64,000 bases of DNA, from assembly GCF_037038585.1 (NCBI RefSeq), contig NC_092525.1:32598367-32662366 (forward strand). The letters are read 5' to 3'. A model generated the notes under the pieces. It was not told the origin of the DNA and searched no databases. It saw nothing but the letters and a program-made list of their open reading frames with translations. Numbering within the stretch: position 1 is the stretch's first letter; each line of letters opens with the position of its first letter. The DNA is from Patagioenas fasciata. Its lineage: Eukaryota; Chordata; Aves; Columbiformes; Columbidae. Below are positions 48,474 through 61,244 of the stretch, in pieces. Made by a program: the position numbers and the translations under genes.

Positions 48474-49817
48474 TTTGTACACAGACCAGCGCACTCAGGG
48501 CAATGATGGGTGCTTGGTTTAAAAGAATCACCCTCCACCTGATGGAAAGGGCTGACGACAGTGGCCGGGATGTGCCCTGCTCCTGCCTCCCCGTGCCTTC
48601 GGGTACCGCAGTAACAACAGAAAGTGTTTAATCATCGCCCGCTCACCAGTGTTGTGCTGCAGCATGTGAGGGAATGTGGTTGGGGTCCGTTTCACTGATG
48701 TGTTTCAAAAGGAGCAGCATGAAACCTGAATTACTGCCAACATTTCTAGGTGTCCTATGAGCCACCTACCCCACAGCTTTTCCTGCAGGAGGAGTAGTTC
48801 TTCCCCCTTGCAAAGCAGCTCACCACAACAGACTACCTTCCTATATTGCCCCAAACCCAGGGGTGAGGAGGGACTTGGCTGTGGTTTCTGCAAACGCATT
48901 GTTTTGGGCACTTTGTCTGCTCCTTTTCTGTTAAAAAAATCAAAACGATGCTTGCAAAGCGGCTCTTTTCCCCACCACTTTGCCACCTGCGTTGTCAGAG
49001 GACCTAAAAATCAAAAATAAAGTAATCAGTTATTTTAAGCCAAAGCTTGAAAGGGTATTAATTCAATGGGATAAACTGCAGTTAAGAAACTTTTATCAAG
49101 CAAGCTGGGTTAGGTGGTTAAAAGAAAGAAAGAAAGGAAGGAAAAAAAAACCCAAAACACCAACTACAAAACATACAGTCGGTAGCAGTTTATGTGTCAA
49201 GAAAACTGAGAGAAATTTTGACACTCTGATGTCTAGCAGATAGCACTTAAATCATTTTTCTCCAAACTTCAGTCATAAAACTTCAAAGAGTTTTAGCCAT
49301 AATACAAATTTTTAGACTAAGAAGCGGTGTTTGAAGTTATTTTATAGGATTTTGCTGTAAGGGCTCCAATTGATTTGTAGTAAGATAAAAGAAGAAAACT
49401 TTATTTTCGAAGCTTTGTCGGAAAAAGCTTAGCTTCCATTGGCTGTTTTGCCAATATGCCTTGAGGGGATGATGATGTCGACATGGATATTATATGCCTA
49501 TACGAATTGAACTGAGTTTACACCTCCTGCTGTTTGTGTTATGGTTAAAATCTGTCACAAAACTGGCAGTGATTTATTAAATGTTTAATGAAGTAAGACA
49601 AAAACTTCACGAACTACAAACAGAAAAGTAGAACATCACATTAAAGTATAATAATATAGGTTACTTTCCTGATGTTTTTTATATTTCTTTCGCTAAAAAA
49701 TGTGAAAAACACAATTAGGAATCAAGGCAGTATCAAAAGATTATGGGGTGTCACAGCTCAGTCTACCAAAGGTGCTGCCTCTCTTGTTCACTGTTTTATT
49801 TCTAAACAGAGGAATGG
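48474..49817. other. Non-coding stretch, no gene seen
   Basis: A GAAA/GGAA microsatellite patch lies at about 49121-49150. No exon or further transposon is recognised. Confidence 0.5.
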
Positions 49818-49918
49818 AAAAGAAAAAAAAAAAAAAAAAAGAAATAGTATGTATGCTCACCAAAAAAAAGAAAAAAAGGAGGGAAAAAAAAAGAAGAACA
49901 ACCCAAAGAAAACCCGAG
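49818..49918 (+). repeat. A-rich purine low-complexity tract
   Basis: An 18-A run (49823-49840) and further A/G-rich words. Lysine-rich and phenylalanine-rich ORFs across it are artefacts. Confidence 0.9.
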
Positions 49919-51117
49919 GCCGGCATTGTAGAGTTTCAAGTCTCAGCCACAAAAATTTTCTCTCTTAAGTTTTCAGAGGAGCAATATCAAATGTAACTGA
50001 ATGTTTTCTCACAATTACAGCATGTCCCAGTCAGAAGAAAATTTTGCTTTGTACTGAATGTTTAAATAATGTTTTTCTAATACACCATTTTAAATTTTAT
50101 CTAATTAATTGGAATTATTATCTATGTTAAAAATTAATTCCTGAATGCAAATCTCGAATTTTTTTTCCAATAGATTTCAGACATTATTATTACTCCTGAC
50201 ACAGCTTTATGTTTTCTACATTATAATGAAAGACAATATTTGTATAAGCCTTGTCTGCTGATGTATGTGACTATTAAAGCTGAGCAAGTGTACTCCTACA
50301 CTCTTTCGCAGAGGTTATTTACATTTCCTTATACAACAGAGAGTCTATATTTTAGGTTTAATTATTTTTCATTTTAAAATGTAATTCCTCTTGTTTGACT
50401 TGCCTGATTATCTATGTTCATCCTGAGCTAAAAATTCATTAAACACGGCGGGACGGGGGGGGGGGTTAAGATTGCAAACCCACGTTTATTCTGTTATTTA
50501 ACTCAAAGGACATCAGCCATTGATATATCCGTATCAACACGCTAATTCCCTGTGTGATTTGGGGGGGACTTTGCCGGCGCTGTTGTGCCCCCCTGAGCAG
50601 CTATAGCCCGGTCTGCTCCTCAGGCTCCCTCCTCCTGGTTCTCCCTTTTGCTCAGCGACAGTTTCAAATCCACCCTGTTCTTTCCCCAGGAAGCCAGCCG
50701 AGCAGCTGGAAGCAGCAGTTGTCTCCAAGTCACCTCGCAAAGTGCTTGTCCTGCTCTGCTCTGGCTCCACGCTCGCAGACACCCAGGGGACCGGTGTAAC
50801 CTCCCAGCTCAGAGACACCTGCCTTACATTTCTGTTTAGCAATGGTGCGAACATTAATTTGTTAAATAAAGAAGGTTTTTCACACAGCATGGTTAGGCAC
50901 AACAGCCAATGTCACTGCCAGACCCCTCCTCCTCCTCCATAAATGACTTTTTTTTTGCCTTCCCACCATCTTCGCAGCAGCCCAGGGTTCAGCTCCATTT
51001 GCAGGGATTTGGGCTCTGCTGCGGTACTGAAGGTTTGTGGTTTTAAACTGCATTTTTGTCTCCTTTCGGATATTGGTAAATCAAATTAACTGCAATAAAC
51101 CCAGAAAGTTCCCCTTA
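49919..51117. other. Non-coding stretch with an 11-G run
   Basis: A G run lies at 50455-50465, preceded by two GGG blocks. The GC-richer 50.53-50.9 kb part carries conflicting ORFs on both strands. No gene is recognised. Confidence 0.5.
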
Positions 51118-51186
51118 AAAAAAAACAAACAACCAAACAAAACACCCCCCCACCACCACCCAAAATACTCCCCCCCCCAACCCAAT
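51118..51186 (+). repeat. A/C-rich low-complexity tract
   Basis: AAACAAAC words followed by C runs of 7 and 9 (51145-51151 and 51170-51178). Confidence 0.9.
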
Positions 51187-52360
51187 AAACCAAAACATAA
51201 TAAGGAAATGTTTAATTCTTCTGCTGCTTTTCCCCCATTTTGCCGGGTGAAGGGCTGGGTGGCAGTTTGCCTACAAGTGCTCAACAGCCCAAGGGCTGTC
51301 ACAGAGGAGAACCATGTTCTGAGCTGCTATCAGGTAAGGTTAGAAGTTGGAAGAAAAGCGAGTAGCTGATCGTTTTTACCCTCACTACTGGATGTCACTG
51401 CCTATGGCCAGGGCAGAAAGCTTCAAGGGTGCCATAATGCAACACGCCAAAAAAATGGCAAATGACATTGGAGAGATCCTTAATCCCCGGCCTTATATAA
51501 ACTAATCTACTGGGGCTTTGAAACAGGTTTATTCTTTCAGCTAGTTTTTAATCAAGCGGGTCTCATATTCCCTGTAATATATAAACTATCATACAATAAC
51601 TCATATTTCTTTTTTTTTTTTTTTGCTTAAAGGGCAAGACATAAATACTAGCTGCATATTTTTTACTATCAGGTCTGATTTTTTTTTTTTTCAGCCAGAT
51701 AGGTATTGTCAGAGGGTTTCCAGCACACAGAACAAGTCCATGGCAACTGGCTCCAGGTGACTATATAAACTCTCACTTTTTTTCACCCACAGTGTTTGTG
51801 TAATATGAACATCGTTTGTCTCCCCATTTCCAGTTCTGTATTTCTGGGAAACAGGCTTCATGATGGCTACACCTCTCTCTCTCTCTTTCAATCTGGGACT
51901 CTCCTTCAGAGGCACTGGAAAGAAGTGCAGCATTTTAGACTTTATATCTAAAATGGATTTTTAAAGGTATTGATAAAGGCTTCCTCTGCTTCTCCCAGCA
52001 TTTTAAAAAATACACGTTTCTTGATCATAAAAGACATGACTATGAAAAAGGATTTATGGACCCCTTCAGGTCCTGGCAGAGATCTGGAGAAGCTCATGCC
52101 AGCTTCATGTTTCTGAACTACTGGGCTGGCCCAGTTTGTAACCCAGGACACACGCAGACTATGAGAGAAAATAAAAACTACAATTTGTCTTCAGCCTCCT
52201 GGAAATTAATACAGAGAGCCTTGTGTCCTGTCATGTAAAAAAAAGAAAAAAAAAAAATGACACCTGCTTCTATTAAAAATGTATGTCCTTGAAAAGGGAA
52301 AAGCTTGATCCCGCGGCAGGTAGCTCTGTGTAGCTAAAACCTTCACCAAAGCCTGTTCTT
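51187..52360. other. Non-coding stretch upstream of the CpG island
   Basis: T runs of 12 or more occur near 51609 and 51680. A consensus donor (atcag|gtaagg) near 51335 follows a short open plus-strand frame with only moderate acceptors, so I make no exon call. Confidence 0.45.
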
Positions 52361-52369
52361 ACCGCAGGG

Positions 52370-52750
52370 CTCCGTCTGTACCCGTGCAGTGCCGCATGCC
52401 CTGGAACACGGGCTTGAAATCGGGCTGTGCAGGATCTCTGTAATTGTTTCTTCGCAGACGAACCGGCGCGCCGCACCCCTCGGGGCAGCTGCTCCCGCCG
52501 CGGCCGCACGGACCGGGGCCGGCGCTACGGAGCTCGCCGGCCCCCACCGCCAGGCTGCCCCGGCAAACGCAGCGGCCCTTCCCTCCGGTTCAATCCATGG
52601 GACATCTAGCGGTGGGTTCCCAAACAGCAGCGGGGACTCGCACCCCTCGGCCGCGGCGGGACTCCCGGGCTGGGGTAGCGCTGCATGCCCGCTCAGGGGA
52701 TTCGGCCCTGGAATCTGCCGGCTGGATTCCTCGGGCGTTGCTCTTCTCCA
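52370..52750. promoter_or_regulatory. CpG island, probable promoter or first exon
   Basis: CpG dinucleotides are dense here, roughly 8-9 per 60 bases at 52441-52560 and 5-8 per 60 bases to 52740, in a window where they are otherwise rare. The core reads ggcgcgccgc and gcggccgc-like words. CpG islands in vertebrates mark promoters. Long ORFs on both strands follow from the composition. On the minus strand a good donor (ccctgcg|gtaaga) falls at 52363, and an ATG-started frame (52762 down to 52363) would end in phase 1, matching the exon candidate at 40590-40777. This makes a minus-strand transcript slightly more attractive, but the direction is unproven. Confidence 0.65.
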
Positions 52751-55700
52751 CCTCACATGCATCTGGCGCTTGGCTCTACAGGAGAGCTACCAAAAATGCA
52801 ATAGGCCCTGGCACTGATACAGACTCGGAAATTACTGCGAATGAAGACATGCAGCCTGTTGTTCAGGTCCTTGTTAGGTGGAAAATAATGTCAGGAACAT
52901 TTGAAAGAACATTAAATATATATGTGATGTAAAAAACAAGGTTATTAGGGGACTTGGTCTTTAACCTGGGCATTTTATTTAGGGGGATTTGTTTGGAGTG
53001 CAGCTATTTTACCGGGTTTTGTTTTTTTGTTTTTTTTTGGTTTTTTTTTATGGAAAGCATGTTCCACCACTAATGTACGTGGGGAACCACAAACACTTTG
53101 ATAGTATCCTACCTGGACTATTAATGACATCAGTCCCCCTGTTTTATTCTATACTTCATATATTTATTTTTAAGAAATGTAAAATTCTAAGAGGACAGGC
53201 GACATCACAGCCTTCTTACCCATGTAACTTTGTAGAAATCTCCAACGGCAGTACATTTACCTAGTCTGTTCTGCAGGGGGGACCTCCACTGCTGTGGCCT
53301 ACACTTCTTGTGTACCGCAAATTCCTGATCACTCTGGGGTTCAGATGCACAAGGTATAGAGCCGCAGCCTGTCTTTATAAAATAACAACAAACTGATCCA
53401 GCAGCATTCAGCTTGCCTCAAAATTTAGTTCCCCAAAGAGCTCCTGGTTATTGGAATGGATTTCAGAAATCTACAGAGTTGTACTTCTCCTCTTGACTTT
53501 TGTATAATTACATACATGAGTCCTGTGATGAGTCCATTAGCAGGTTAACGAGGCAGTAATGAGTAAAATGCCAAAGGTTATAATAGATTTGTTTCAGCAT
53601 GAAATGAAGCTGAGTGTTAAAATGTGATCTCTCCATGCCAGGATACCTGAGTGCACCATGTTAATTATCGCTAAGAGCTGGCCTGCGTCTCCCGATTAAC
53701 AAACAGACAATTCCTTCAACAGAACAGCTTCCTCCCGGAGGTGTCAGGGTGTGTTGGGTGCATGTGGCCCCTGAAAACTGCCCAAGGCTTGGCTCAGCCA
53801 AGGCAGACCTGGAGGAAGACCCGGCTGGGCTGCAGGCTCCCAGAGCTGACTCCTCTGAAAGGGATGCTGACTTGGGAAGAAACGCATCCTGTATGTTTTA
53901 AATTAAAAGATTCAGAGTACTCTTTCCTTCAGGGAAACTGTAGGACATTTACTGGGAAAGAGTGTAGCCATGTGATTTCTCTAAGTGGTTTTCATAGAAC
54001 CATAGAAACCATCCTTTTTGCCTGTTACGAGTCACACCTCTGTGTGGTATCACGCCACATCCTTGTGGGGGGACTACTGAAGAAATCACTGGGTGATGTT
54101 TCTGACAGGGACACTCCCCTTCCTGGGAAGAAGTAGAAGGGCTTGAAAACACATGATGTGGCTTCCCAGCCTCAGATCTACAGCAGAGGCACTAATCCTG
54201 CATGGAGGCTGGTGTCTGCAGGCTTTGCTTGGGAACCCTCTGCTATGAGCTGCCTGGCTGTCACTGCACCCTGCTCTGCAGAGCACTGGCTTTGGCACAG
54301 GTACCTGCTCTCCTGTACTAGCACCACCCTCAAGGCCCCTCGCTGCTGGTTGGAGGTTAAAAGGTAGAAGCTCCTTGCCTGAGCCACATGTGGAAAGGTG
54401 CATCCTTTTTCCCCCCATCAGTGATGGCAAACTGTTTGCACTTGGGAAGGTTTGGACTAGCACAAGAAAATAGGGTTAAAAAAAACCAAAACACAAACAA
54501 TTAGCATCCACCACCAAAAAGATTTGCCCTACCTCAAACGCTGTTACCGCATCTGCATACTGTATATTACTGTTACACTGTAAGCTGAAATACTTACATT
54601 TGCATCCTTCCTCCCGCCCCTGCTGGAAAAGCCTCCTGAGCCTCCTGTGAACTGAGGGAGAACTGGCAAAGGCAACCACCAGTTTCAAAACTATGCAAAA
54701 ATGATGTTTCTGTGCTGGATCCCTATGACCCTTCTACCTCTGCCCTGGTGGTGCTCAGAGCCAGCACACTCTGTGCTGGCCCACAGCACAGCACCCCTTC
54801 ACAGCTACCAGGGCACATACATACACCCCAAAATGAGTCATGGAGACTCCAGCACTTTTATTAAACTTCAGTTAGTGCAATAATACAGTAGGGTTCATTT
54901 TTCTGCACTAATAGATATTGAAAACAAATTCTGAAACCTCAAATGCTTTCACAATACACAACCATCTGTTTCCAGCCAGCTGTAGTTACAATCCCGGTAA
55001 CAATGTCAGAGCCACAGGCAGAGAATATTGACCAATAATTTAAGTCAATATACATGACATCAACGAAGGTATTGCATAGATTTTTTTTTTTTTTTTCAAG
55101 GAAGCAAAAAATTCACAATTTGAAGGGTTCTGTTTAATCTTGTGCTTGCTCTGAATTCAGAAACTCAGGGGAACCAGTTTGAAATGCCATAATTTGTAAT
55201 ATATTTTATGGTGCTTCAAGAACTTACATAAGAAGATGCATGTTTCTATGAGAAGTGCTTTGTTCCTCCTGTAGGCTTTTATCTGGCTAAATCTGTTCAA
55301 TATATAACTTACATATAAACTTCAAAGTTGATCTTGCAGTGTTTGTTGCCCAACAACAGCTGATGCTCAAGTATCTTCTCTTAAATACATTGTTCTGTTC
55401 CCTGTGTAGCACAATACACAACCAAAAGGGGTTTGTAACTCATCTTCTTAACATTAATAAATTTGTGTATAATTCATTTACCTATTTGTCATTTACCTGT
55501 TTCAGACAAGTCATGTTTAAAATAATGATTTGTGTACAACTTTCCTGCTCATGAAATCCAGCTGGAGCCACTGGCATTTTGGGAGCTACAAAGTCTAAGA
55601 CTCCATTTCTCCCCTTTTACTGGCCAGCTCCTTGTTCACTGTCTCCACAAGCTGTTGGTCCTGCACTGCATTTCAGAGGTAAAATTAATCTCATATCAAC

Positions 55701-56627
55701 AGCTCATTCGTACCAACCCAGAGCATCCATGCCACCAGTTGCCAGCACTTGTTCCTGCACCTTTGTGAAAGAACTGTCCCATTCAGCCATCGCTGCCTTT
55801 GGTGTCCCTCCACGGTCAATAGGAATAGACAGATGTCTCAAGGCAGCTCCTCCAGGAACCGGCCACGGGCCTGTTGGGAAGAGCACACCAGTAGCAGCGC
55901 ATGGCAGGTCCAGTGCTGTGTGTTCCAGGTAGGCTGCAGTTTAACTGCAAAGCTGGGTACGGCACAAAGGAACATGTGGCACAAGTGCCAGCTCTGTGAC
56001 GGTACTGTGAGTCTGATGCAGCGTGTTATCTTGGCTGCATGCAGGCAGCTGGAGTGCCCAGGACTTCCTAAAGACCAGAAGGGGTGAAAGTCCCACCAGG
56101 ACAGGTAGAAGGAACCTGGAGGGGCTTCTCTGTCTCTATTACTAGTTTAGACCAAGTACTCAATTGCCCCTGTTGTCATGAGCACACAAATGCATTACAA
56201 GTGTGAGAGCTTGCAGAGAGTCAGCTCCCCTGCAGTAACTGCCTGCATCTGTGCACTTACCCCTCCGTAATTGCAAAGCACCTTACTCCTCAGAGAAAGG
56301 TAACCTTGCATTTACCGCAGTAAGAACTTGCACACATGCAGTTACTGCCAATGCACTGTAAAATTATCCCGTAGCTGTCTCATGGCATCTTATTCAGGTG
56401 GCCATACCTTTAATCTCGGTGTCTCCTGCCTCCCAGTTTTGCTAATACACTGCCTCTTCTGCCTGCCACAGTTCACTGAGGCTGTGTACAGGTGTTAGAT
56501 CCACCCGCACGAACAGCCTGAGGCTTCAGTCTTATCAAGTATAGAAAAACCTGATCCCTGTCTGTGCAATCCTCCACTCTAAATTCCTGCTGGCAGTCAC
56601 CTGCTCTCTTAACTTCCAGTTACAGGT
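52751..56627. other. Non-coding stretch, no confident gene
   Basis: A T/G-rich tract lies at about 53021-53051 and a T run of about 17 near 55080. ORFs at 53741-54463 and 55579-56087 conflict between strands and have no recognised domain. A short minus-strand open segment around 55704-55886 is unassigned. Confidence 0.45.
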
Positions 56628-56690
56628 CTGAGCTAAAGCCCGCTGAGGCTGTGGGAGCCCTTCCATTGATTTCCACGAGCTCTGGATCAC
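56628..56690 (+). repeat. Old interspersed repeat fragment, inverted halves
   Basis: agctaaagcccgctgaggct followed by ttccattgatttccacgagctctggatca. The second half, inverted, resembles the first. It is the same old repeat style as at 8322-8381, strongly diverged. Confidence 0.4.
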
Positions 56691-57155
56691 TATTCCCTCT
56701 CAGCCACATATGTAGACAAATATCTGAACACCTTCACCCAAGTTGTTCAGATAATCAGAGTGCTGTTGCATTTATATATGCCTTGAAAAAGAAGACATTT
56801 AGAGAAATTATTTATTCTCTCTCAGGATTAAAAACAAGCTACCCCCTTCTATGTGATTGGAAGGGGCTCAGAAGACATCTCTTTACCAGTTTCCTACTGG
56901 TAACATCACCTCCACAGCAATAACTAAATCACCTTCACATTCCTCTCGGTGAAGCCATTAAGCCTAGAAACATGCTGGTTTTGGCAATACAGAAATCAAA
57001 GTGGTAGCACAGCAGAGAAGATCTGTGTTAAAGAATAAAAATCCACAGGCTGCTTCAAATATCAACAAGGAACCCTGAAATTTTCTATCAATTTCTTTTC
57101 ATGGCCTTGTGACATTTTCAACTAAAAACTATATTGCTTAACATCAAGGCACTTT

Positions 57156-57254
57156 GAGAGAGCTTCAGTTGGAAAAGGTAATTTTTGAGTGAGACTCAGC
57201 AGAAAAAGGTAATTTTTCAGAGAGGTTCACTGGAAAAAGGTAATTTCAGAACCA
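57156..57254 (+). repeat. 31-bp minisatellite, about three copies
   Basis: Units start at 57166, 57197 and 57228. Each contains ggaaaaggtaattt or a one-step variant (agaaaaaggtaattttt). A partial unit precedes the first. The spacing is exactly 31 bp. Confidence 0.93.
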
Positions 57255-60200
57255 ATTGCTGCATTCTTTTGCTGTTATTTTGTCTTTTTTCTAAGTAGCC
57301 CTAATGTCATTCATGGGCACACCATGTCAATACATCAGTACTGGCTAAGTCGTTTGTGCAAAGTAAGTTTACAGAAACTGTAGCTTTAGGCTATGTTATT
57401 CCAGGACTGTGAAGATCAAATAATGCAATTTCACTTGGAAGTTTCATCAATTTTGCATCAATGTTGATGCCAGAGCAGGAGACCTGCTCACAGAATCATA
57501 ATTTCATCCTGCTAAAACTTTTGTTTGTGATAGAGAATCTAATTTCATATGATGATAGGTTATGCAGTAATACCATGTATCCTTAATCTCAGTCTACCAG
57601 AGCCATATTGCTTTGCTGCAAATTGAGGCAAAGGTAGAGAGGAATTTTTAATAGCCGATCTAAACTACTTCAATTTATACTGTTTTGGGATATGAAGGGC
57701 AAAAAACTCAGTTTTCGAATGTAGGTGTTATTATGTGTTATTTGTACAAGTGGAAGAACAAGAACAACAAAAAGCGCAGTGCTTTCATCTGCTTATTTTC
57801 TGAAAGCTTTGGAAAGGGAGTAATGTCTTTCAGCTTTAATGGCTTGAAACAAAAATCCCTGAAAATTATTATGTCTCCCATGCACGTGTCCTTTGACTGT
57901 AGCTCTATAGAGAAATGAAATAACTCTTGCAATGTGAGACGCAAAAGTTGCAGTGTGCAAGAAGAAACATGACAAAGACTCACATTTTTAAGTAAAATAG
58001 CAAGAACAATGGTCAAAGGATGAATTCCATCCTTTCAGTTATGCCTGCCTATATGTTGAATATCAGATTTTCATTCATTTCTTCGTTTCTATCTAAATAA
58101 AAAGCCTATTCAGAAGAGTGTATTCAGTGTTCAGCATGTGCACTGGGCATTGCATTGTGGGGGTCCTGCACACAGCATCCACCTCGGGCACCTCTGCAGG
58201 GAGATTTGCCACGGTAGGAACATGCTAACCCAGAAGCCAAACTCCCCAAAGTTCTGCACTGGCTGCCTGCAGAAACAGGAGCAGGTGCGTCGCTCAGCTC
58301 TGCAGCCACACGCAAGGGAGTAAACCAGACACTTGTTGGTGAGGAGCTTTTCAGAACTGGGATGAGAGGGATAAATCCATTCCGAAGTCTCATACATCAT
58401 TTAGAGATTATTGGTTCTGTATCTCCCACTATTTAGGTTCATCTACAGCCATCACAGTGGTTTCCTGGAAGCACACAAACATCGGCTTTCTTACACTGGG
58501 AGCTGCCAGGATACAGTATTGTAGTAGTTCAAACCCATTTTTGGAAGTTCAGTCTAGCTAAAGGCCATATTCATGAAAAAGTTATGTAGCATTTATAGAT
58601 TTCTTTTTGAAAACTACTCAGAAACGTGTGGATGAACTTTTCAAAGTAAAGTATACGCTTTTCCAATCCATTACACTTCTTTTTTCCCCTGAGCACTAGT
58701 AGCTACCTTTCTGCCATGCTCCCACGAATACACAGGGCAAAAGGGGAGCAGGAATCATCTCAAAATCTATTCCCTCCTTTAAACACACGAGCAGTTGTAC
58801 AATTATTAAAAACAAACCTTCTGAAAAGACCAATCCACAGTGCAGCTGGCACAGGCTGCTGCAGCTCGTGCTCTGGGTGCTCACGTACCCAAGGATGGTG
58901 CAGCTCTTCCCCTTGGTAAGAGAAACATGTCCCCAGTGTGACCCGCATGGTCCTGTCACCACACATACCCCACCAAAAGTGGTCAGAACTCATGACTAAA
59001 AGAGGCAGAGGAGCACAAAGGTCTCAGCTGGTGCTCAGGCAGAGGCACACCTCTCTGGTAGGCACACATGGAGGCAGAAAGGCTTCAGTCTATATGTTAA
59101 CTGTTTTCAGTGGCATTTTCTGTCATCAGGCTCATTCCTTTCTGTGTGAACAGCTGTAACACTGGGGTTCTCAGCACACAGTGTCTTCCTTCTACCTTCA
59201 CTGCCACTGTCCTCACATCAGGGCTTCAAGGGAAGGATTGGGATTGCTCAGTTCTTCCAGGGCAGTTTAGATGTCTAAGCAGGTTGTGCTCTTCTTTTCC
59301 CAGCTGTTGATTGATTCAGATTACACACCTTTCTAACTTATTTTTAATTTGAAGGATGAATATGCCGCAGATCAGAAGAAAAAAAGTCAAACTAATCATC
59401 CCAAGTAGAATTTAAAAACGCCCATTCAGAGTTTCAAGTGAGATGGTAACTTCACGTCAAAAAATATGATTTAAGATGTGGGATATGAGACAGAATATTT
59501 GGCCTTAAGAGGTAGGAACATCCTGTGAATTGCTGCTGTTAACACCGATGAGCATGGTGGGGGAACAGCCTGCCCAGGGTCCACCCTCAATAAACTCCAC
59601 CACTAACATGGTTTTATTAACAGTCTGATGCAGAGCATGGAGAGGTGCCACCGGATGTGGAGCATCCCTATGGCTCCTGCGGCTCTCCATCTCCACACCC
59701 CTTGGAAAGGACAACTTTTGCACAGAAACCTTTTGCCGTGAAGCTAAATTTCCAGTGAGGGGAAGAGGGGCAAGGGTCTCTCTTATGGTTTGGCAGAGCT
59801 AAGAAGGATGAGTTCTCTGTGTGGTGGGAGCAGTGCTTGCTAAGCCTTTGGCTGGAGAAGCTGCCTGACCTTCCACTGCTGCCCCAGCCTGCCTGGGCTG
59901 GGGTTGTGCCGTGTGTCTGGGCGGCTGCCAGTCTGTCCACAGCCCGTCCTGCTCACCAGTCATGCGGCGGAGAGAACGGGCACTGGGAGGATTATCGATT
60001 AGCGAGGGAGGGCAAAAGTCTGCAGCACAGACTTAAGGCATTTTATTCTTGCTTTATGGTTTCTTTTTATCTCCTCTTTCTCATGTGGCTGGCTGGGCTC
60101 CCTTTATTCTGCAGCCGTGGTGCTGAATGCTGATGACAATGTGGCATTCATTTTAGGGACAGTACATGCAGGCTGCAAGCATCTGACCTTTAGGAGGGAA

Positions 60201-61034
60201 AACGAGTGGATACTGTGGTTTTATGGCTGAAAGATAATGATGCTTTACCTCTTGACACTTGAGTAAGGGATGTCGATATACATCTAGTCCTAATGTATAT
60301 GTCTGAGCAGCAGAAAGCAGAAGGTGTCCAAGGGAGCCATAGTACATGTAATTGATAGATCCTTTGTGTCATAATGTTGCCCTATTTTAATGAGTTTTTC
60401 CTCAAATCCTAATGCTAGTTCTAGGCTGCTGATAATTTGATATACTCCATCTCTGATGTGATATTATAAATATAATTCAAAGATGGGCTGATCCTGAGAC
60501 CAAAACTTTAGGTATTAGTGAAAAGCGCATATTAAGAATAGCTGCTAAAAGTTTCTCCAAACTCACCAGCACTGGAGATCCTTGTCTCTTGGGTGGCAGT
60601 AAGAGTCCTGGCAGCTTGGTTGCTCCCCAGAACGCGCCATGTTGAATTACACAACAGGTTTCACACCATCTCAGTAGTAAGCCAGCCTCCAGGGATCTCA
60701 CCTATGAATATATTCCAAATCAACATAAACAAGCAAAAACAAAGACCAAGACTTTCAAGACTGGGCCTGCTTAGGTCAGTCTTTAGACTTGGACAGCCAT
60801 TAACAGAGAACACGGCAACATCAGTGTGCCCACAAAGGCTGATTTTCCAGAAGTGGTAAGCATGCAGACATGGACACATTCAAACAATCGCTTTCAAAAT
60901 CTTTAATGTAAAAAGGGTGCAGTTTACATCAAATCTAGATGAAAATAAATAACCACTTTGTGGAATTTGAAATTTTATATTATAATATTAGGTGCAAGTA
61001 CCTTTACTATAAATTATAGACATGTACATGTATT
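57255..61034. other. Non-coding stretch, no gene seen
   Basis: A GC-moderate patch at 58.1-59.2 kb carries conflicting ORFs on both strands. No repeat family or exon is supported. Confidence 0.5.
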
Positions 61035-61052
61035 TGTGTATATATATACACA
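61035..61052. repeat. Perfect 18-bp AT palindrome
   Basis: tgtgtatatatatacaca is its own reverse complement. It sits in an AT-rich, TA-dense patch (61.0-61.2 kb). Confidence 0.9.
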
Positions 61053-61205
61053 TGTGTATTTATATGTAAACCCCATGAATAATACGTTTATTAACAAAGT
61101 CTAACGTAGAGCAGCGAAAGAGACCTACAATATGCATATAGAATATAGCTATATATAAGGTGCCTATATTTTTATATTTATAGGTATATTTTTTAATACA
61201 TATAA

Positions 61206-61244
61206 GTGGGGGAGGGGAGGGAGAGAGGGAGTGAGAGAGAGGGG
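61206..61244 (+). repeat. Purine-rich (GA) tract
   Basis: About 39 bases that are G and A except for two T. It is a simple-sequence tract able to form triplex DNA in principle. Confidence 0.85.

Noticed and set aside
49672-49996. Lysine-rich plus-strand ORFs near 49.8 kb
   Set aside because: Translation of an A-rich tract, with a poly-F ORF on the opposite strand. There is no gene signal.
52389-52932. Two plus-strand ORFs of 142 and 162 codons in the CpG island
   Set aside because: High GC removes stop codons in all frames. Three long ORFs on two strands overlap, so length is not evidence. Only the minus-strand frame with a donor is mentioned further, and cautiously.
53991-54010. catagaaccatagaaacc, resembling a CR1 tail repeat
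   Set aside because: The GGTTGGAAGGGACC-type box that should follow in a minus-strand CR1 is absent, and no CR1 body is recognisable.
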